Below, piece by piece: positions 8,601 to 17,979 of a DNA stretch of 48,587 bases (within the stretch, counting starts at the first letter, position 1; the number at the start of each line of letters is the position of its first letter). Both the position numbers and the translations under genes were made by a program. The notes below the pieces were generated by a model. The model was not told the origin of the DNA, searched no databases, and saw nothing but the letters and a program-made list of their open reading frames with translations. Source of the stretch: Pelagibacterales bacterium SAG-MED17 (GTDB lineage: Bacteria; Pseudomonadota; Alphaproteobacteria; Pelagibacterales; Pelagibacteraceae); NCBI GenBank assembly GCA_014654115.1, contig JACWDO010000007.1:1-48587 (forward strand), read 5' to 3'.

Positions 8601-9003
8601 CAATGAAAAAACATTATCTATAATTAAACCTGATGCTGTTGAAAGAAATTTGCAAGATCAGATAAAAAATGAATTTAAAAATGATGGATTTGAAATTTTA
8701 AAAGAAAAAAAAATTCATATTTCAAAAGACGAGGCTGAAAAGTTTTATAAAGTTCACGAGTCTAAACCATTTTATAATGATTTATGCGCTTATTTATCTT
8801 CCGGACCCATTGTTGTAATGTGTCTCCAAAAAGACAATGCAGTTTTAGAAAATAGAAAATTAATGGGAGCAACAAACCCCAAAGATGCAGAAGAGGGAAC
8901 GCTAAGAAAAAAATATGGTATTTCAATTGATAAAAATTCTGTTCATGGATCAGATAGTATTGAAAATGCCAAAATAGAGTTAGACTTTTTTTTTAAAGAT
9001 TAG
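8593..9003 (+). CDS. ndk: Nucleoside diphosphate kinase
   Basis: A 136-residue NDP kinase that transfers the gamma-phosphate of ATP to NDPs through a phosphohistidine. It begins TLSIIKPDAVERNL and carries the active-site NSVHGSDS with His at about residue 118. The ATG at 8593 is preferred over a TTG at 8581 because it has a GAGGAG ribosome-binding site just upstream and matches the family start. The gene overlaps pepA by 8 bases, suggesting translational coupling, and overlaps the convergent purN by 11 bases. Confidence 0.95.
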   Translation: MSNNEKTLSIIKPDAVERNLQDQIKNEFKNDGFEILKEKKIHISKDEAEKFYKVHESKPFYNDLCAYLSSGPIVVMCLQKDNAVLENRKLMGATNPKDAEEGTLRKKYGISIDKNSVHGSDSIENAKIELDFFFKD

Positions 9004-9571
9004 TTAAAAACTTATCAATAGCTTTTGGATAAATTTCATGTTCAATTTTAAGTACTTTTTTTTCTAAACTTTTCACATTATCTGTTTTAAGAATTTTTAC
9101 TTTCTTTTGTAAAATAACTTTACCTGAATCTAATCTTTCTGTTACTTTGTGAATTGAAGCTCCTGCAAATTTATCTTTATTTTTAATTGCTCTTTCATGG
9201 GTATTTAATCCTTTATACTTCGGCAAAAGTGATGGGTGAATGTTTAATATTGGTTTAGAAAATTTTTTTATAAAATTACCTGACAATATTTTCATAAATC
9301 CTGCCAAACAAAGTATATCTATATTATATTTTTTTAGTATCTTAAGTGAATAATTTTCAAAATTTAATTTTTTCTTAAAATCAATTCCATAATTTTTTAT
9401 TTTTGATTTAGATGCATATTTTAATCCTTGAGCATCTAGGTTGTTTGAAATTACTAATATAATTTTAATTAAAGAATTTTTTTTATTTGAGTGTTTTATT
9501 AAAGATTTTAAATTACTACCTTTACCACTAATAAAGACAGCTATTTTTTTTTTACCAGGATATTTTTCCAC
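8993..9571 (-). CDS. purN: Phosphoribosylglycinamide formyltransferase
   Basis: A 192-residue GART enzyme that formylates GAR with 10-formyl-tetrahydrofolate in the third step of de novo purine synthesis. It begins IAVFISGKGSNLKSLI (phosphate loop), and has CLAGFMKILS followed by the active-site segment ILNIHPSLLPKYKG with the catalytic Asn and His. ERLDSGKVILQ follows with the catalytic Asp. It overlaps the end of purM by 20 bases on the same strand, a standard purM-purN operon. Confidence 0.95.
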   Translation of the reverse strand: MEKYPGKKKIAVFISGKGSNLKSLIKHSNKKNSLIKIILVISNNLDAQGLKYASKSKIKNYGIDFKKKLNFENYSLKILKKYNIDILCLAGFMKILSGNFIKKFSKPILNIHPSLLPKYKGLNTHERAIKNKDKFAGASIHKVTERLDSGKVILQKKVKILKTDNVKSLEKKVLKIEHEIYPKAIDKFLTNL

Positions 9572-10574
9572 TTAATTTTACTTTTTTTGAATTTTTTACT
9601 ATCTTTCCAATTACATAGGGTTTAAAATTTTTTCCAAAATATCTTATTGTATTATTTAAATTTTTAGGGTCTATCACCAAACAAAAACCTACACCACAAT
9701 TAAAAGTTTTTAACATCTCATTTTCACTTACACCCATCTTATGTAACCATTTAAAAATTTTTAAGGTTTTAATACTTTTTAGATTTATTTCCACACCTAA
9801 TTTTTTTGGGATTATTCTTTTAATATTATCTACCAAACCGCCACCAGTTATATTTGCACATCCATTGATCAAATTTTTTTCATTCAAAATCGATAATTCT
9901 TTTACATAAATTTTGGTTGGTCTAATTAACTCATCTTTAAGAAATTTATTTGCTTTTAAATTAATTTTTTTTTTTTTTATTAGATATCTTACTAATGAAA
10001 AACCATTTGAGTGTAGACCATTAGATGGTACTGCTAAAATAAGGTCATTATTTTTAATCTTATTATTAAGTATTTTTTTTTTTTCAACAAGACCAACGGC
10101 GAAACCTGCAATATCAAATTTACCCTTTGAATATGTTCCAGGCATTTCTGCAGTTTCTCCACCAACTAATTTACAGTCAGCTATATTGCATCCTTTGACA
10201 ATTCCTCTTACTAAATTTTTCAATTTTGTTAAATTTATTTTACTTACTGATATATAATCTAAGAATAAATATGGTCTTGCTCCTTGAACAACTAAATCAT
10301 TTACACACATAGCCACAAGATCAATTCCAATTGTATCAAATTTATTTAGATCATTTGCAATCTCAATTTTAGTTCCAACTCCATCAGTACTGGTAACAAT
10401 GTGAGGTTCTTTGAATCTTTTTGGAATTGGAGAGACTGCACCAAAACCACCTATATTCTTAAAATCACCACTTTTACTTGATTTTCTAGTTAATGAACTT
10501 ATGAACTTAACAAAACTATCCGCTTTTGGAATATTAACTCCACTCCTACTGTATGTTAATTTATTTGATGTCAT
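9552..10574 (-). CDS. purM: Phosphoribosylaminoimidazole synthetase (AIR synthase)
   Basis: A 340-residue ATP-dependent enzyme that closes FGAM to AIR in purine synthesis. Characteristic segments are VTSTDGVGTKIEIA near residue 60, IGIDLVAMCVNDLVVQGA (ATP-binding domain), LVGGETAEMPGTYSKG, and SNGLHSNGFSLVR. Length and order match the family. It starts 11 bases from the divergent DUF2066 gene, so the two promoters must overlap the coding ends. Its 3' end overlaps purN by 20 bases. Confidence 0.95.
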   Translation of the reverse strand: MTSNKLTYSRSGVNIPKADSFVKFISSLTRKSSKSGDFKNIGGFGAVSPIPKRFKEPHIVTSTDGVGTKIEIANDLNKFDTIGIDLVAMCVNDLVVQGARPYLFLDYISVSKINLTKLKNLVRGIVKGCNIADCKLVGGETAEMPGTYSKGKFDIAGFAVGLVEKKKILNNKIKNNDLILAVPSNGLHSNGFSLVRYLIKKKKINLKANKFLKDELIRPTKIYVKELSILNEKNLINGCANITGGGLVDNIKRIIPKKLGVEINLKSIKTLKIFKWLHKMGVSENEMLKTFNCGVGFCLVIDPKNLNNTIRYFGKNFKPYVIGKIVKNSKKVKLSGKISW

Positions 10575-10585
10575 ATAACAAAATT

Positions 10586-11662
10586 ATGCTTTTTATAAAA
10601 AAAAAAATACTAGGTTACTTATATATATTTTTTCTAATTATGAACTTCAATTTTATTGAGTTTTCCACAATTAAAGCTATAGCAAAAACTTTTGTTGTTT
10701 CGGAAATCGAGGTTGAAGAAAAATATAATCTTAATTTTAATAAACATAAAGTTATAGACAGAGGATTTAGAAAAGCATTTCAAGATCTCTCTAGAATGAT
10801 TCTTGAAAGAAAAGACATAAATAAAGTTATAAATACTCCCATTGAAGATATAAAAAAATTGGTAGAAAATTTTTCAATATTAGATGAAAAATTCATTAAC
10901 CAAAAATATAAAAATATTATGGAGGTAGAATTTAATAGAAAAAAATTAATTATATTCTTAAATTCTAAAGATATAACACTTTCATTACCAAAAAAAATAG
11001 ATGTTTTTCTTCTACCAGTAATAGTTAATCTAGAAAATAATAGTTTTAATTATTTGAATAATAATATTTTTGTAAATAATTGGGAAGATATTAAGAAAAA
11101 TTATTTCCAAATTAATTATATTTTTCCAAATGAAGATGTTGAAGATTACTTAATCATAAAAAATAATTTAAAAAATATCGAGAATTATAATTTTAAAAAA
11201 ATACTGAAAAAATATGACTTTCAAAATTATATAATAATGATTGTCTTCAAAAGAAAGAATAGTATTAAATTTTTTTCAAAAATTAATTTTGATGATAAAT
11301 TAGTATTATTTAATAAAGACTTTATAAACAAAAAAATTGAAGATCAATCAGACATAAACTCAATGATACTAAATATAAAAAATAAATATGAAGATAATTG
11401 GAAATCCATAAATAAAATGAATGCATCCGCATCTGTACCAATTAGATTATCAGTAGAATCTATAAATATTAAAAAATCTTTAAAATTAGAAAATGCTTTA
11501 TCAAATCTAGATTTTGTGAATAATTATACTGTTGAAAGGTTTGATAGTAATGAAATTATTTTTAAGATATTTTATGGCAGTAATCTAAAAAGATTTTTAA
11601 AAGATATGTCATCAAATGATATTAATATTGATACGTCTTCAACAAATTGGAAAGTAAAATGA
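10586..11662 (+). CDS. DUF2066 domain-containing exported protein
   Basis: A 358-residue protein of unknown biochemical function. After a short basic stretch and a hydrophobic signal or anchor (LGYLYIFFLIMNFNFI), residues 35 to 75 contain a DUF2066-like beginning (KHKVIDRGFRKAFQDLSRMI). The rest is rich in Asn, Lys and Ile with no motif I recognise. Assignment leans on position: in alphaproteobacteria DUF2066 genes lie between purM and the hda-like DnaA paralogue, exactly as here. The ATG at 10586 is chosen to avoid overlap with divergent purM; an in-frame ATG at 10553 exists. The stop overlaps the next gene by 4 bases (ATGA). Confidence 0.65.
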   Translation: MLFIKKKILGYLYIFFLIMNFNFIEFSTIKAIAKTFVVSEIEVEEKYNLNFNKHKVIDRGFRKAFQDLSRMILERKDINKVINTPIEDIKKLVENFSILDEKFINQKYKNIMEVEFNRKKLIIFLNSKDITLSLPKKIDVFLLPVIVNLENNSFNYLNNNIFVNNWEDIKKNYFQINYIFPNEDVEDYLIIKNNLKNIENYNFKKILKKYDFQNYIIMIVFKRKNSIKFFSKINFDDKLVLFNKDFINKKIEDQSDINSMILNIKNKYEDNWKSINKMNASASVPIRLSVESINIKKSLKLENALSNLDFVNNYTVERFDSNEIIFKIFYGSNLKRFLKDMSSNDINIDTSSTNWKVK

Positions 11663-12330
11663 GTGAATTAAATCAATTACTCTTAGGATTGGACTACAAA
11701 ACAAATTTTAATGAACATGATTTTTATTTATCAAAAAGTAACTCTAATGCATTTAATTTAATTAATAGATGGCCTGACTGGAATAAAAAAATATTAAATA
11801 TATCTGGAGAAAAATTTTCTGGAAAAAGTCATTTAGCAAACATCTTTAAATTAAAATCAAAAGCATTCTTTGTTAAAGGTAATAATATAGATAATTCAAT
11901 TTTCAAAAGTCTTAAATTATTCGAAAGTATAATTATTGATGATTTTGAGGAGTGTAAAGAAGAGGAGATACTTTACTCAATATTTAATCTGATAGATCAG
12001 GATAACAAGTATATGTTAATAAATTCATTAAAACCAATAAATCAAATAAAATTTGACTTATCTGATTTAGCCTCAAGATCAAAAAATTGCCTTTATGCAG
12101 AAATTGAAAATCCTGATGACGAATTACTTTTTGCAATAATATTAAAGAATTTTTCTGACCGTCAGATTAAAATTGAAAAAAAAATTATAGATTTCATTGT
12201 TAGTAGGATTCATAGATCTTATAGAAAAATTGATGAATTTATATATAAGATTGATGAGTTAAGTTTAAAAAAAAAAAAACCAATTAATTTTAAGACAATT
12301 AAAGAGATTTTACAAATTGAAAAAATATAG
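11659..12330 (+). CDS. hda: Hda-like DnaA-related replication regulator
   Basis: A 223-residue DnaA-family AAA+ protein without the DnaA DNA-binding domain IV. Its N-terminus contains NQLLLGLD, resembling the QL(S/P)L(P/D)L sliding-clamp-binding motif of Hda. Walker A is ISGEKFSGKSHLAN, Walker B is SIIIDDFEE, and a sensor-like ASRSKN follows. In Hda proteins these features serve clamp-dependent inactivation of DnaA-ATP. The start at 11659 overlaps the DUF2066 stop (ATGA); an in-frame ATG at 11647 lies inside that gene. The 3' end overlaps aspS by 14 bases. Confidence is high for the family and moderate for the regulatory role. Confidence 0.8.
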   Translation: MSELNQLLLGLDYKTNFNEHDFYLSKSNSNAFNLINRWPDWNKKILNISGEKFSGKSHLANIFKLKSKAFFVKGNNIDNSIFKSLKLFESIIIDDFEECKEEEILYSIFNLIDQDNKYMLINSLKPINQIKFDLSDLASRSKNCLYAEIENPDDELLFAIILKNFSDRQIKIEKKIIDFIVSRIHRSYRKIDEFIYKIDELSLKKKKPINFKTIKEILQIEKI

Positions 12331-14101
12331 AACACATAACTGTGGAGAATTGACTAAGTCACATAAAGAAAAAGAAATTTCTTTATCTGGTTGGATTAAT
12401 AAAAAAAGAGATCATGGAAATCTATTATTCGTAGATTTAAGAGACAACTACGGAATTACTCAATGCGTTATAGATAAAAGTAATCAAATATTTAAGAAAA
12501 TTGAAAAGTTGTCTTTAGAGACTGTAATTAAAATATCAGGAGTTGTAATTGAGAGATCAAATGAAACAATAAATAAAAATATTCCTACTGGAGAAATAGA
12601 AGTCAAAATTAACAATATAGATATTTTGGGCGCAACCAAAGAATTGCCAATGCCAGTTTTTTCAGATCAAGAATATGCTGAAGAAATAAGACTTAAATAT
12701 AGGTTCTTAGATTTAAGAAGAAAAAAAATACACCAAAATATTATCTTAAGATCAAAAGTAATCTCATTTATTAGAGATGAAATGCAAAAAGTTGGTTTTT
12801 TGGAGTTTCAAACTCCAATATTAACCTCTTCCAGTCCTGAAGGCGCAAGAGATTTTCTTGTTCCAAGTAGACTAAATCCTGGAAAATTTTATGCTTTGCC
12901 ACAAGCGCCTCAACAATTTAAGCAACTCATAATGGTATCTGGATTTGATAAATATTTTCAAATAGCACCATGTTTCAGAGATGAGGATGCTAGAGCGGAT
13001 AGAAGTCCTGGAGAATTTTATCAATTAGATGTTGAGATGTCATTTGTTGAACAAGAAGATGTTTTTGAGGTAATTGAAACTTTATTTTTAAAATTATTTA
13101 AAACATTCAGTAATAAAAAAATCCTCCATGAAAAGTTTCCAAGAATTACCTTTGAAGAAGCAATGCTTAAATATGGATCGGATAAACCTGATTTAAGAAA
13201 TCCTTTAAAAATTTCAGATTTAACAAATATTTTTGAAAGAGATGACGTAAAATTTGATATTTTTAAGAAATTAGTGAAAACTGGCTCTATTGTTAGAGCA
13301 ATAATCACCAAAAATACAAAAGACAAACCAAGAAGTTTCTTTGATGGAATTGATAAATGGGCAAAAGACGAGGGTTCTTCTGGTCTTGCATATTTTACAT
13401 TAGAAAAAGATGATAAAATTAGTGCGAAAGGACCAATTGGAAAATTTTTTTCAGAAACTTCTTTGACGGAAATTATAAGGCAAACAAATGCTAATATAGG
13501 TGATACCATATTTCTTTCTTGTGGAAAAAAAAATGATGTAGAAAAAATATTAAGTAGTGCAAGAAAAAAAATAGCTGAGGATTTAGATTTAATTGATAAT
13601 GAAACATTCTCATTTTGTTGGATTGTTGATTATCCAATGTATGAATTAGATGAAATAACTAAAAAAATAAAATTTAGTCACAATCCATTTTCAATGCCCC
13701 AAGGAGAAATAAATAATTTAGATCTATCTAATCCATTAAATATTAAAGCCTATCAATATGATATTGTTTGCAATGGAATTGAGCTATCATCAGGTGCTAT
13801 AAGAAATCATCTTCCTGAACTAATGTATAAATTATTTGAAATTGCTGGGTATTCAAAAAATGATGTTAATAGTAAATTTAGTGGAATGATAAATGCTTTG
13901 AGTTATGGAGCACCACCGCATGGAGGGATAGCACCTGGAATTGATAGAATTGTTATGTTATTAGCAAATGAAAAAAATATTAGAGAAATAACAATGTTTC
14001 CGATGAATCAAAATGCACAAGATTTGATGATGAATGCACCATCTGAAATTTCTGAAGATCAATTAAAAGAGTTGAATTTAGCTCTTAAAAAGAAAAATTA
14101 A
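12317..14101 (+). CDS. aspS: Aspartyl-tRNA synthetase
   Basis: A 594-residue class II tRNA synthetase of the long bacterial type. It begins KKYRTHNCGEL, has an OB-fold anticodon-binding domain (SLSGWINKKRDHGNLLFVDL), motif 2 (FRDEDARADRSPGEFYQLD, about residues 217 to 235), the bacterial GAD insertion domain (about 280 to 400) and motif 3 (GGIAPGIDRIVMLL near residue 540). Translation most likely starts at TTG 12317, inside the end of the hda-like gene, because the family begins at this point and no better ATG is near. The stop lies one base from the convergent gene at 14102. Confidence 0.95.
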   Translation: MKKYRTHNCGELTKSHKEKEISLSGWINKKRDHGNLLFVDLRDNYGITQCVIDKSNQIFKKIEKLSLETVIKISGVVIERSNETINKNIPTGEIEVKINNIDILGATKELPMPVFSDQEYAEEIRLKYRFLDLRRKKIHQNIILRSKVISFIRDEMQKVGFLEFQTPILTSSSPEGARDFLVPSRLNPGKFYALPQAPQQFKQLIMVSGFDKYFQIAPCFRDEDARADRSPGEFYQLDVEMSFVEQEDVFEVIETLFLKLFKTFSNKKILHEKFPRITFEEAMLKYGSDKPDLRNPLKISDLTNIFERDDVKFDIFKKLVKTGSIVRAIITKNTKDKPRSFFDGIDKWAKDEGSSGLAYFTLEKDDKISAKGPIGKFFSETSLTEIIRQTNANIGDTIFLSCGKKNDVEKILSSARKKIAEDLDLIDNETFSFCWIVDYPMYELDEITKKIKFSHNPFSMPQGEINNLDLSNPLNIKAYQYDIVCNGIELSSGAIRNHLPELMYKLFEIAGYSKNDVNSKFSGMINALSYGAPPHGGIAPGIDRIVMLLANEKNIREITMFPMNQNAQDLMMNAPSEISEDQLKELNLALKKKN

Positions 14102-14926
14102 TTATTTTTTTCCTTTAAGGTTTATTTTTATATCTGATAAATCAACTAACTTCTTTTTGTAATTACTTCTAACAAATCCTTTACTAGTAATATCTTTTAC
14201 CAATTTTAAGAATTGAGTTTTATCCTCATTATTTTCATCTATTACATTTTCGTCTAAAGTTTCAGATCCTCCAATAGATGGTGTATGAGCTAGGTCTTCT
14301 CTATTCAAATAAGATATCGCTAATTCTCTAAATATATAATCTAGAATTGATGTTGCACTTAATATTCTATCGTTTCCAAATACTTTTCCTGAAGGCTCAA
14401 ATTTAGTATCCACAAAAGCATTTACAAACTCATCTAAAGGAACTCCATATTGCAATCCAAGTGAAACAGCTATAGCAAAATTATTCATTGTAGCTTTTAC
14501 TAACTCACCTTCTTTGCTTGTATCGATGAATATTTCACCTATTTTACCATCTTCGTACTCACCTGTATGAAGATATACTTTATGATCTCCAATTGATGCT
14601 TTTTGGATGTATCCTTTTCTTCTGTCTGGCATACTAAATCTTCTACCATTACTATCTTTAATGTTTTTTGTTAAAATTTCTTGGTTAATTTTAAGGCTAT
14701 TTTTTTGATCAGGTTGAGGAAGCTCTTTTTCAACAACATTTATCTTGTTTTTTTCAATTTTTTCTAGATTTTTAGTTTTTCTGTTATCTAGTTTTACATC
14801 TAGTATTTCAAACTTCCCGTCATCTCTTTTCTCTATATTTTGTATATTTTTTTCGTCTATATCATCGAGATAATGACTTACTTTAAAACTACAAGTGTAG
14901 TACGTCTCTACTAAATATTTTGCCAT
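14102..14926 (-). CDS. Stand-alone NrdJ C-terminal-like (TSCPD) protein
   Basis: A 274-residue protein whose second half matches the C-terminal domain of alphaproteobacterial vitamin B12-dependent ribonucleotide reductase: [59 protein letters not shown] and [17 protein letters not shown]. The reductase catalytic barrel, normally some 900 residues ahead, is absent. The first 60 residues ([20 protein letters not shown]) are a separate conserved-looking module, followed by a Lys/Asn-rich linker. It starts with its own ATG after an AAGGAAAT-like site, so it appears to be a real independent gene rather than a fragment. Function is unknown; a nucleotide-reductase-associated or metal-binding role is possible. 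Confidence 0.7.
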   Translation of the reverse strand: MAKYLVETYYTCSFKVSHYLDDIDEKNIQNIEKRDDGKFEILDVKLDNRKTKNLEKIEKNKINVVEKELPQPDQKNSLKINQEILTKNIKDSNGRRFSMPDRRKGYIQKASIGDHKVYLHTGEYEDGKIGEIFIDTSKEGELVKATMNNFAIAVSLGLQYGVPLDEFVNAFVDTKFEPSGKVFGNDRILSATSILDYIFRELAISYLNREDLAHTPSIGGSETLDENVIDENNEDKTQFLKLVKDITSKGFVRSNYKKKLVDLSDIKINLKGKK

Positions 14927-15042
14927 TTAATTTCCTTATTTATTTATAAAATTGAATCTTAAAGATATAATGTATATAGAAATTTAAAATTTTAGTCTAA
15001 TTTAATCTTTACAATTTTGAATTGAAAAAAAAATAAACTTTT

Positions 15043-15402
15043 ATGTTGACAGTGTTTAAACAAATTTTTACTTGGTGGAATCACCAGACGTTTGGAACAC
15101 GATTACAAATATTTTTTTCAGGAAAATTAGTTGGAGAAGATAAAAATGGGAATAAATATTATGAAAGTAAATCAGGAAGAAGATGGGTAATCTATAACGG
15201 TGAAGTCGAGGCATCAAAAATACCTAATGAATGGTATTCTTGGATGCACTATATGAATAATAAAATAGAAAATGATCATAACTTAAAAAAATATGATTGG
15301 CAGAAAGAACATTTGCCCAACCAAACAGGATCGGAAAATTCTTATCATCCCAAAAAGTACAACAATGTTATTAAAAAAAAATATAAAAGCTGGAAAAGTT
15401 AA
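15043..15402 (+). CDS. NDUFA12-family complex I accessory subunit
   Basis: A 119-residue homologue of the mitochondrial NADH dehydrogenase accessory subunit NDUFA12 (B17.2), shared by alphaproteobacteria. Matching segments are WWNHQTFGTRLQIFFSGKLV near the start, the GxDxxGNxYYE-like GEDKNGNKYYESKSGRRWVI and PNEWYSWMHYMN, and QKEHLPNQTGS near residue 90. It is thought to sit on the peripheral arm of complex I. Its 3' end overlaps the DUF2155 gene by 38 bases, the same neighbour it has in many alphaproteobacteria. No complex I core genes lie in the window. Confidence 0.88.
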   Translation: MLTVFKQIFTWWNHQTFGTRLQIFFSGKLVGEDKNGNKYYESKSGRRWVIYNGEVEASKIPNEWYSWMHYMNNKIENDHNLKKYDWQKEHLPNQTGSENSYHPKKYNNVIKKKYKSWKS

Positions 15403-15769
15403 TTTTTCAATAATATTAGTGTTTAGTATTCTTGCAATAAATAATTTACATGCTGACACCTTACCAAAAAGTGAGACTACTGCAGAGTTAAGTATTCTTG
15501 ATAAAGTAAGTTCTAAAAATACAAACATTAAAATTCAAGTAGGAGAAGAACTTTTATTTCAAAATCTTAACATAAAAGTTTTAAAATGTTATAATTCAAA
15601 ATTTGATGATGACCCAGAAGTTACAGCTTATATGCAAGTAAAAGATAGTACAATGAACAATAATAATAAAGTTTTTATCTTTAATGATTGGACATTTGCA
15701 TCTAGTCCATCGATAAGACCATTTGATCATCCAGTTTATGATGTTTGGTTAAAAAAATGTTATAGTTAA
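15365..15769 (+). CDS. DUF2155 exported protein
   Basis: A 134-residue protein with a signal peptide (VNFSIILVFSILAINNLHAD) and a DUF2155 domain in the mature part. Visible are LDKVSSKNTNIKIQVGEELL, a conserved cysteine in VLKCYNSK, FIFNDWTFASSPSIRPFDHP, and a C-terminal YDVWLKKC. The paired cysteines suggest a periplasmic disulfide. Start 15365 is chosen because the signal peptide begins there; an upstream in-frame ATG at 15293 would add 24 residues inside the NDUFA12 gene. Function is unknown. The stop overlaps the convergent accC stop by 4 bases. Confidence 0.8.
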   Translation: MLLKKNIKAGKVNFSIILVFSILAINNLHADTLPKSETTAELSILDKVSSKNTNIKIQVGEELLFQNLNIKVLKCYNSKFDDDPEVTAYMQVKDSTMNNNNKVFIFNDWTFASSPSIRPFDHPVYDVWLKKCYS

Positions 15770-17103
15770 ATAACTTTTTCTTTATCTAGCCAGCTTACAT
15801 TAAAGTCAGATGTTATAAACTTTTTGTTATTTAGTAATACTTTATGAAGTTCTATTGTAGTTGTTATTCCTTCGATCACAAACTCATCAAGAGATCTCAA
15901 CATTCTTTGAATTGCCTCTTCTCTGTTTCTACCATGTGTTATCACTTTACAAACCATACTGTCGTAATAGGGTGTTATTTTATATCCTTGATAGATAGAT
16001 CCATCAACTCTTGTTCTAAAACCAGATGGCTGATGGCACATTCCAATTTTTCCTGGCGATGGTTGAAAATTATTGCTTGGATCCTCAGCATTAATTCTAC
16101 ATTCAATCGCATGACCTCTTGGATTGATATCGCTTTGTTCCAAAGCTGTATCGCCTGAGAAAGCTATCCATATTTGCTCTTTTATTATATCAATTCCTGT
16201 AACCATCTCAGTTACTGGATGTTCAACTTGCACCCTTGTATTCATCTCCAAAAAGTAAAACTTTCCATCCTCGTATATAAATTCAACTGTTCCAGCTCCT
16301 TCATACCCAATTTTACTAACCATACTAACAGTCTTTTCAAACAGATCTTTTCTAATAGCATCATCTAAAACTGGACTGGGGGTTTCTTCTATAAGTTTTT
16401 GATGTCTTCGTTGAACAGAACAATCTCTCTCATGTAGATGAACAGTTCTATTTTTACCAGAAAGAACCTGCACTTCTATATGTCTTGGATTTTGAAAGAA
16501 TTTTTCAATATAAACTTCATCATTTCCAAAAAATTTTTTTGCTTCTTGCTTAGCTGTTATAAAAAAATTTTCAAATTCTTCTAATTTATTAACTATTTTC
16601 ATTCCTTTTCCGCCACCTCCGCCAGATGCTTTTATTAGAACTGGGAATCCTATTTTTTCACATATTTTTTTTGCTTCATTGATATCTTTAATACCCCCTT
16701 CTGAACCTTCTATAACTGGAAGTCCATATTCTTTAGCTACTTTTTTAGCTTCAATTTTATCTCCCATCATTTTAATTAAATTAGATGAAGGACCTATAAA
16801 TTTGATATCATTTTCTTCTAAAATTTTTGCAAACTCAAAATTTTCCGATAAAAAACCATAACCAGGGTGTACAGCTTCAGCACCTGTTAGTTCGATGGCC
16901 GACATAATTGCTGGAATATTTAAATAACTAAATGTTGGTTGGTGAGGACCCACGCAAACACTTTCGTCAGCTAATCTAACATGCATGCTCTCTCTATCCA
17001 CATCAGAATGAATAGCTACAGTTGAAATACCCCATTCTTTACAGGCTCTAATTATACGAACTGCTATTTCGCCTCTATTAGCTATAAGTATTTTTTTAAA
17101 CAT
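15766..17103 (-). CDS. accC: Acetyl-CoA carboxylase, biotin carboxylase subunit
   Basis: A 445-residue ATP-grasp enzyme that carboxylates biotin on AccB, the first half-reaction of malonyl-CoA synthesis. The N-terminus ILIANRGEIAVRIIRACKEW is diagnostic. The glycine-rich ATP-binding loop is LIKASGGGGGKGMKIV near residue 160, the HLHERDCSVQRRHQKLIEE segment follows, and the catalytic region FLEMNTRVQVEHPVTE lies near residue 290. Length matches AccC, not the longer biotin-dependent carboxylases. It follows accB by 4 bases in an aroQ-accB-accC operon. Confidence 0.96.
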   Translation of the reverse strand: MFKKILIANRGEIAVRIIRACKEWGISTVAIHSDVDRESMHVRLADESVCVGPHQPTFSYLNIPAIMSAIELTGAEAVHPGYGFLSENFEFAKILEENDIKFIGPSSNLIKMMGDKIEAKKVAKEYGLPVIEGSEGGIKDINEAKKICEKIGFPVLIKASGGGGGKGMKIVNKLEEFENFFITAKQEAKKFFGNDEVYIEKFFQNPRHIEVQVLSGKNRTVHLHERDCSVQRRHQKLIEETPSPVLDDAIRKDLFEKTVSMVSKIGYEGAGTVEFIYEDGKFYFLEMNTRVQVEHPVTEMVTGIDIIKEQIWIAFSGDTALEQSDINPRGHAIECRINAEDPSNNFQPSPGKIGMCHQPSGFRTRVDGSIYQGYKITPYYDSMVCKVITHGRNREEAIQRMLRSLDEFVIEGITTTIELHKVLLNNKKFITSDFNVSWLDKEKVI

Positions 17104-17107
17104 TAAT

Positions 17108-17530
17108 TTATTCTAGAGTCGCAATAGTCTGACCAAATTCTACAGGCTGGCCATCCTCAACTATGATTTCTTTTATAACTCCATCTTGTGGGCTTGGTAC
17201 ATGGTTCATAGTCTTCATTGCCTCAACAATCATAATTGTATCACCTTTTTTAATCTTTTGACCTATCTCTATAAACTTTTTCCCACCTGGCTCAGGAGCT
17301 AAATAAGCAGTACCAATTATTGGTGAAGTAATTTTTTTTGAATTATCAATTGAAGTTTCTTCACTTATAACTTTTTTTTCATTACTAGGTTCTATTGTCT
17401 CAATATTTTTTGATATTCTTGATTTTGAAACTTTAACCTTAACATCTTTTTCAGTGTACTCTATTTCTGTTAGATTAAATTCCTCCAAATAATCATTTAA
17501 CTCTTTAATAATATTTTTATTAATTTTCAT
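17108..17530 (-). CDS. accB: Biotin carboxyl carrier protein of acetyl-CoA carboxylase
   Basis: A 140-residue carrier of the biotin arm for acetyl-CoA carboxylase. The N-terminal domain (residues 1 to 35) is followed by an acidic, Ser-rich linker and a C-terminal biotinyl domain with the biotin lysine in IVEAMKTMNHVPSPQDG, in the EAMKTMN form common in alphaproteobacteria. It begins inside aroQ (11-base overlap) and is followed by accC after 4 bases, so the three genes are likely translated from one message. Confidence 0.95.
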   Translation of the reverse strand: MKINKNIIKELNDYLEEFNLTEIEYTEKDVKVKVSKSRISKNIETIEPSNEKKVISEETSIDNSKKITSPIIGTAYLAPEPGGKKFIEIGQKIKKGDTIMIVEAMKTMNHVPSPQDGVIKEIIVEDGQPVEFGQTIATLE

Positions 17531-17963
17531 TGCTTAAGATTTCATGCATAGAATTTATGGCTAAAATATAGCCATTTGTTCCTAGTCCACAAATTACACC
17601 AGTAACAACAGCGCTTATAAGTGACTTATGTCTAAAATCCTCTCTTTTATAAATATTTGATATATGTAGTTCTATAATAGGTTTTTTAAAAATACTTAAC
17701 GCATCTCTAATAGCAACCGATGTATGACTATATCCAGCAGCATTTATTATTATTCCATCATGTGTTTTGCGAGCATCTTGAATAATATTTACAATATCTC
17801 CTTCAATATTTGATTGTTTGATTTCTATGCCCACATTTAAATCCTTTGCTCTATTTACACAAATTTCCTCAAGATATTTATAGTCCTTGCTACCATATTG
17901 GGTTTGTTCTCTTTCACCTAATAGATTAAGGTTAGGCCCATTAATTATAATTAATTTACTCAT
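17520..17963 (-). CDS. aroQ: Type II 3-dehydroquinate dehydratase
   Basis: A 147-residue type II dehydroquinase that makes 3-dehydroshikimate in the shikimate pathway. It starts KLIIINGPNLNLLGERE with the conserved Asn and Arg and has the catalytic Tyr region in REQTQYGS. It also shows IIINAAGYSHTSVAIRDAL (substrate-binding His and Ser) and PIIELHISNIYKREDFRHKS. Length is typical. It heads the aroQ-accB-accC operon and starts only 16 bases from divergent thiS. Confidence 0.95.
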   Translation of the reverse strand: MSKLIIINGPNLNLLGEREQTQYGSKDYKYLEEICVNRAKDLNVGIEIKQSNIEGDIVNIIQDARKTHDGIIINAAGYSHTSVAIRDALSIFKKPIIELHISNIYKREDFRHKSLISAVVTGVICGLGTNGYILAINSMHEILSNEN

Positions 17964-17979
17964 TAAAACTTTATATTAT

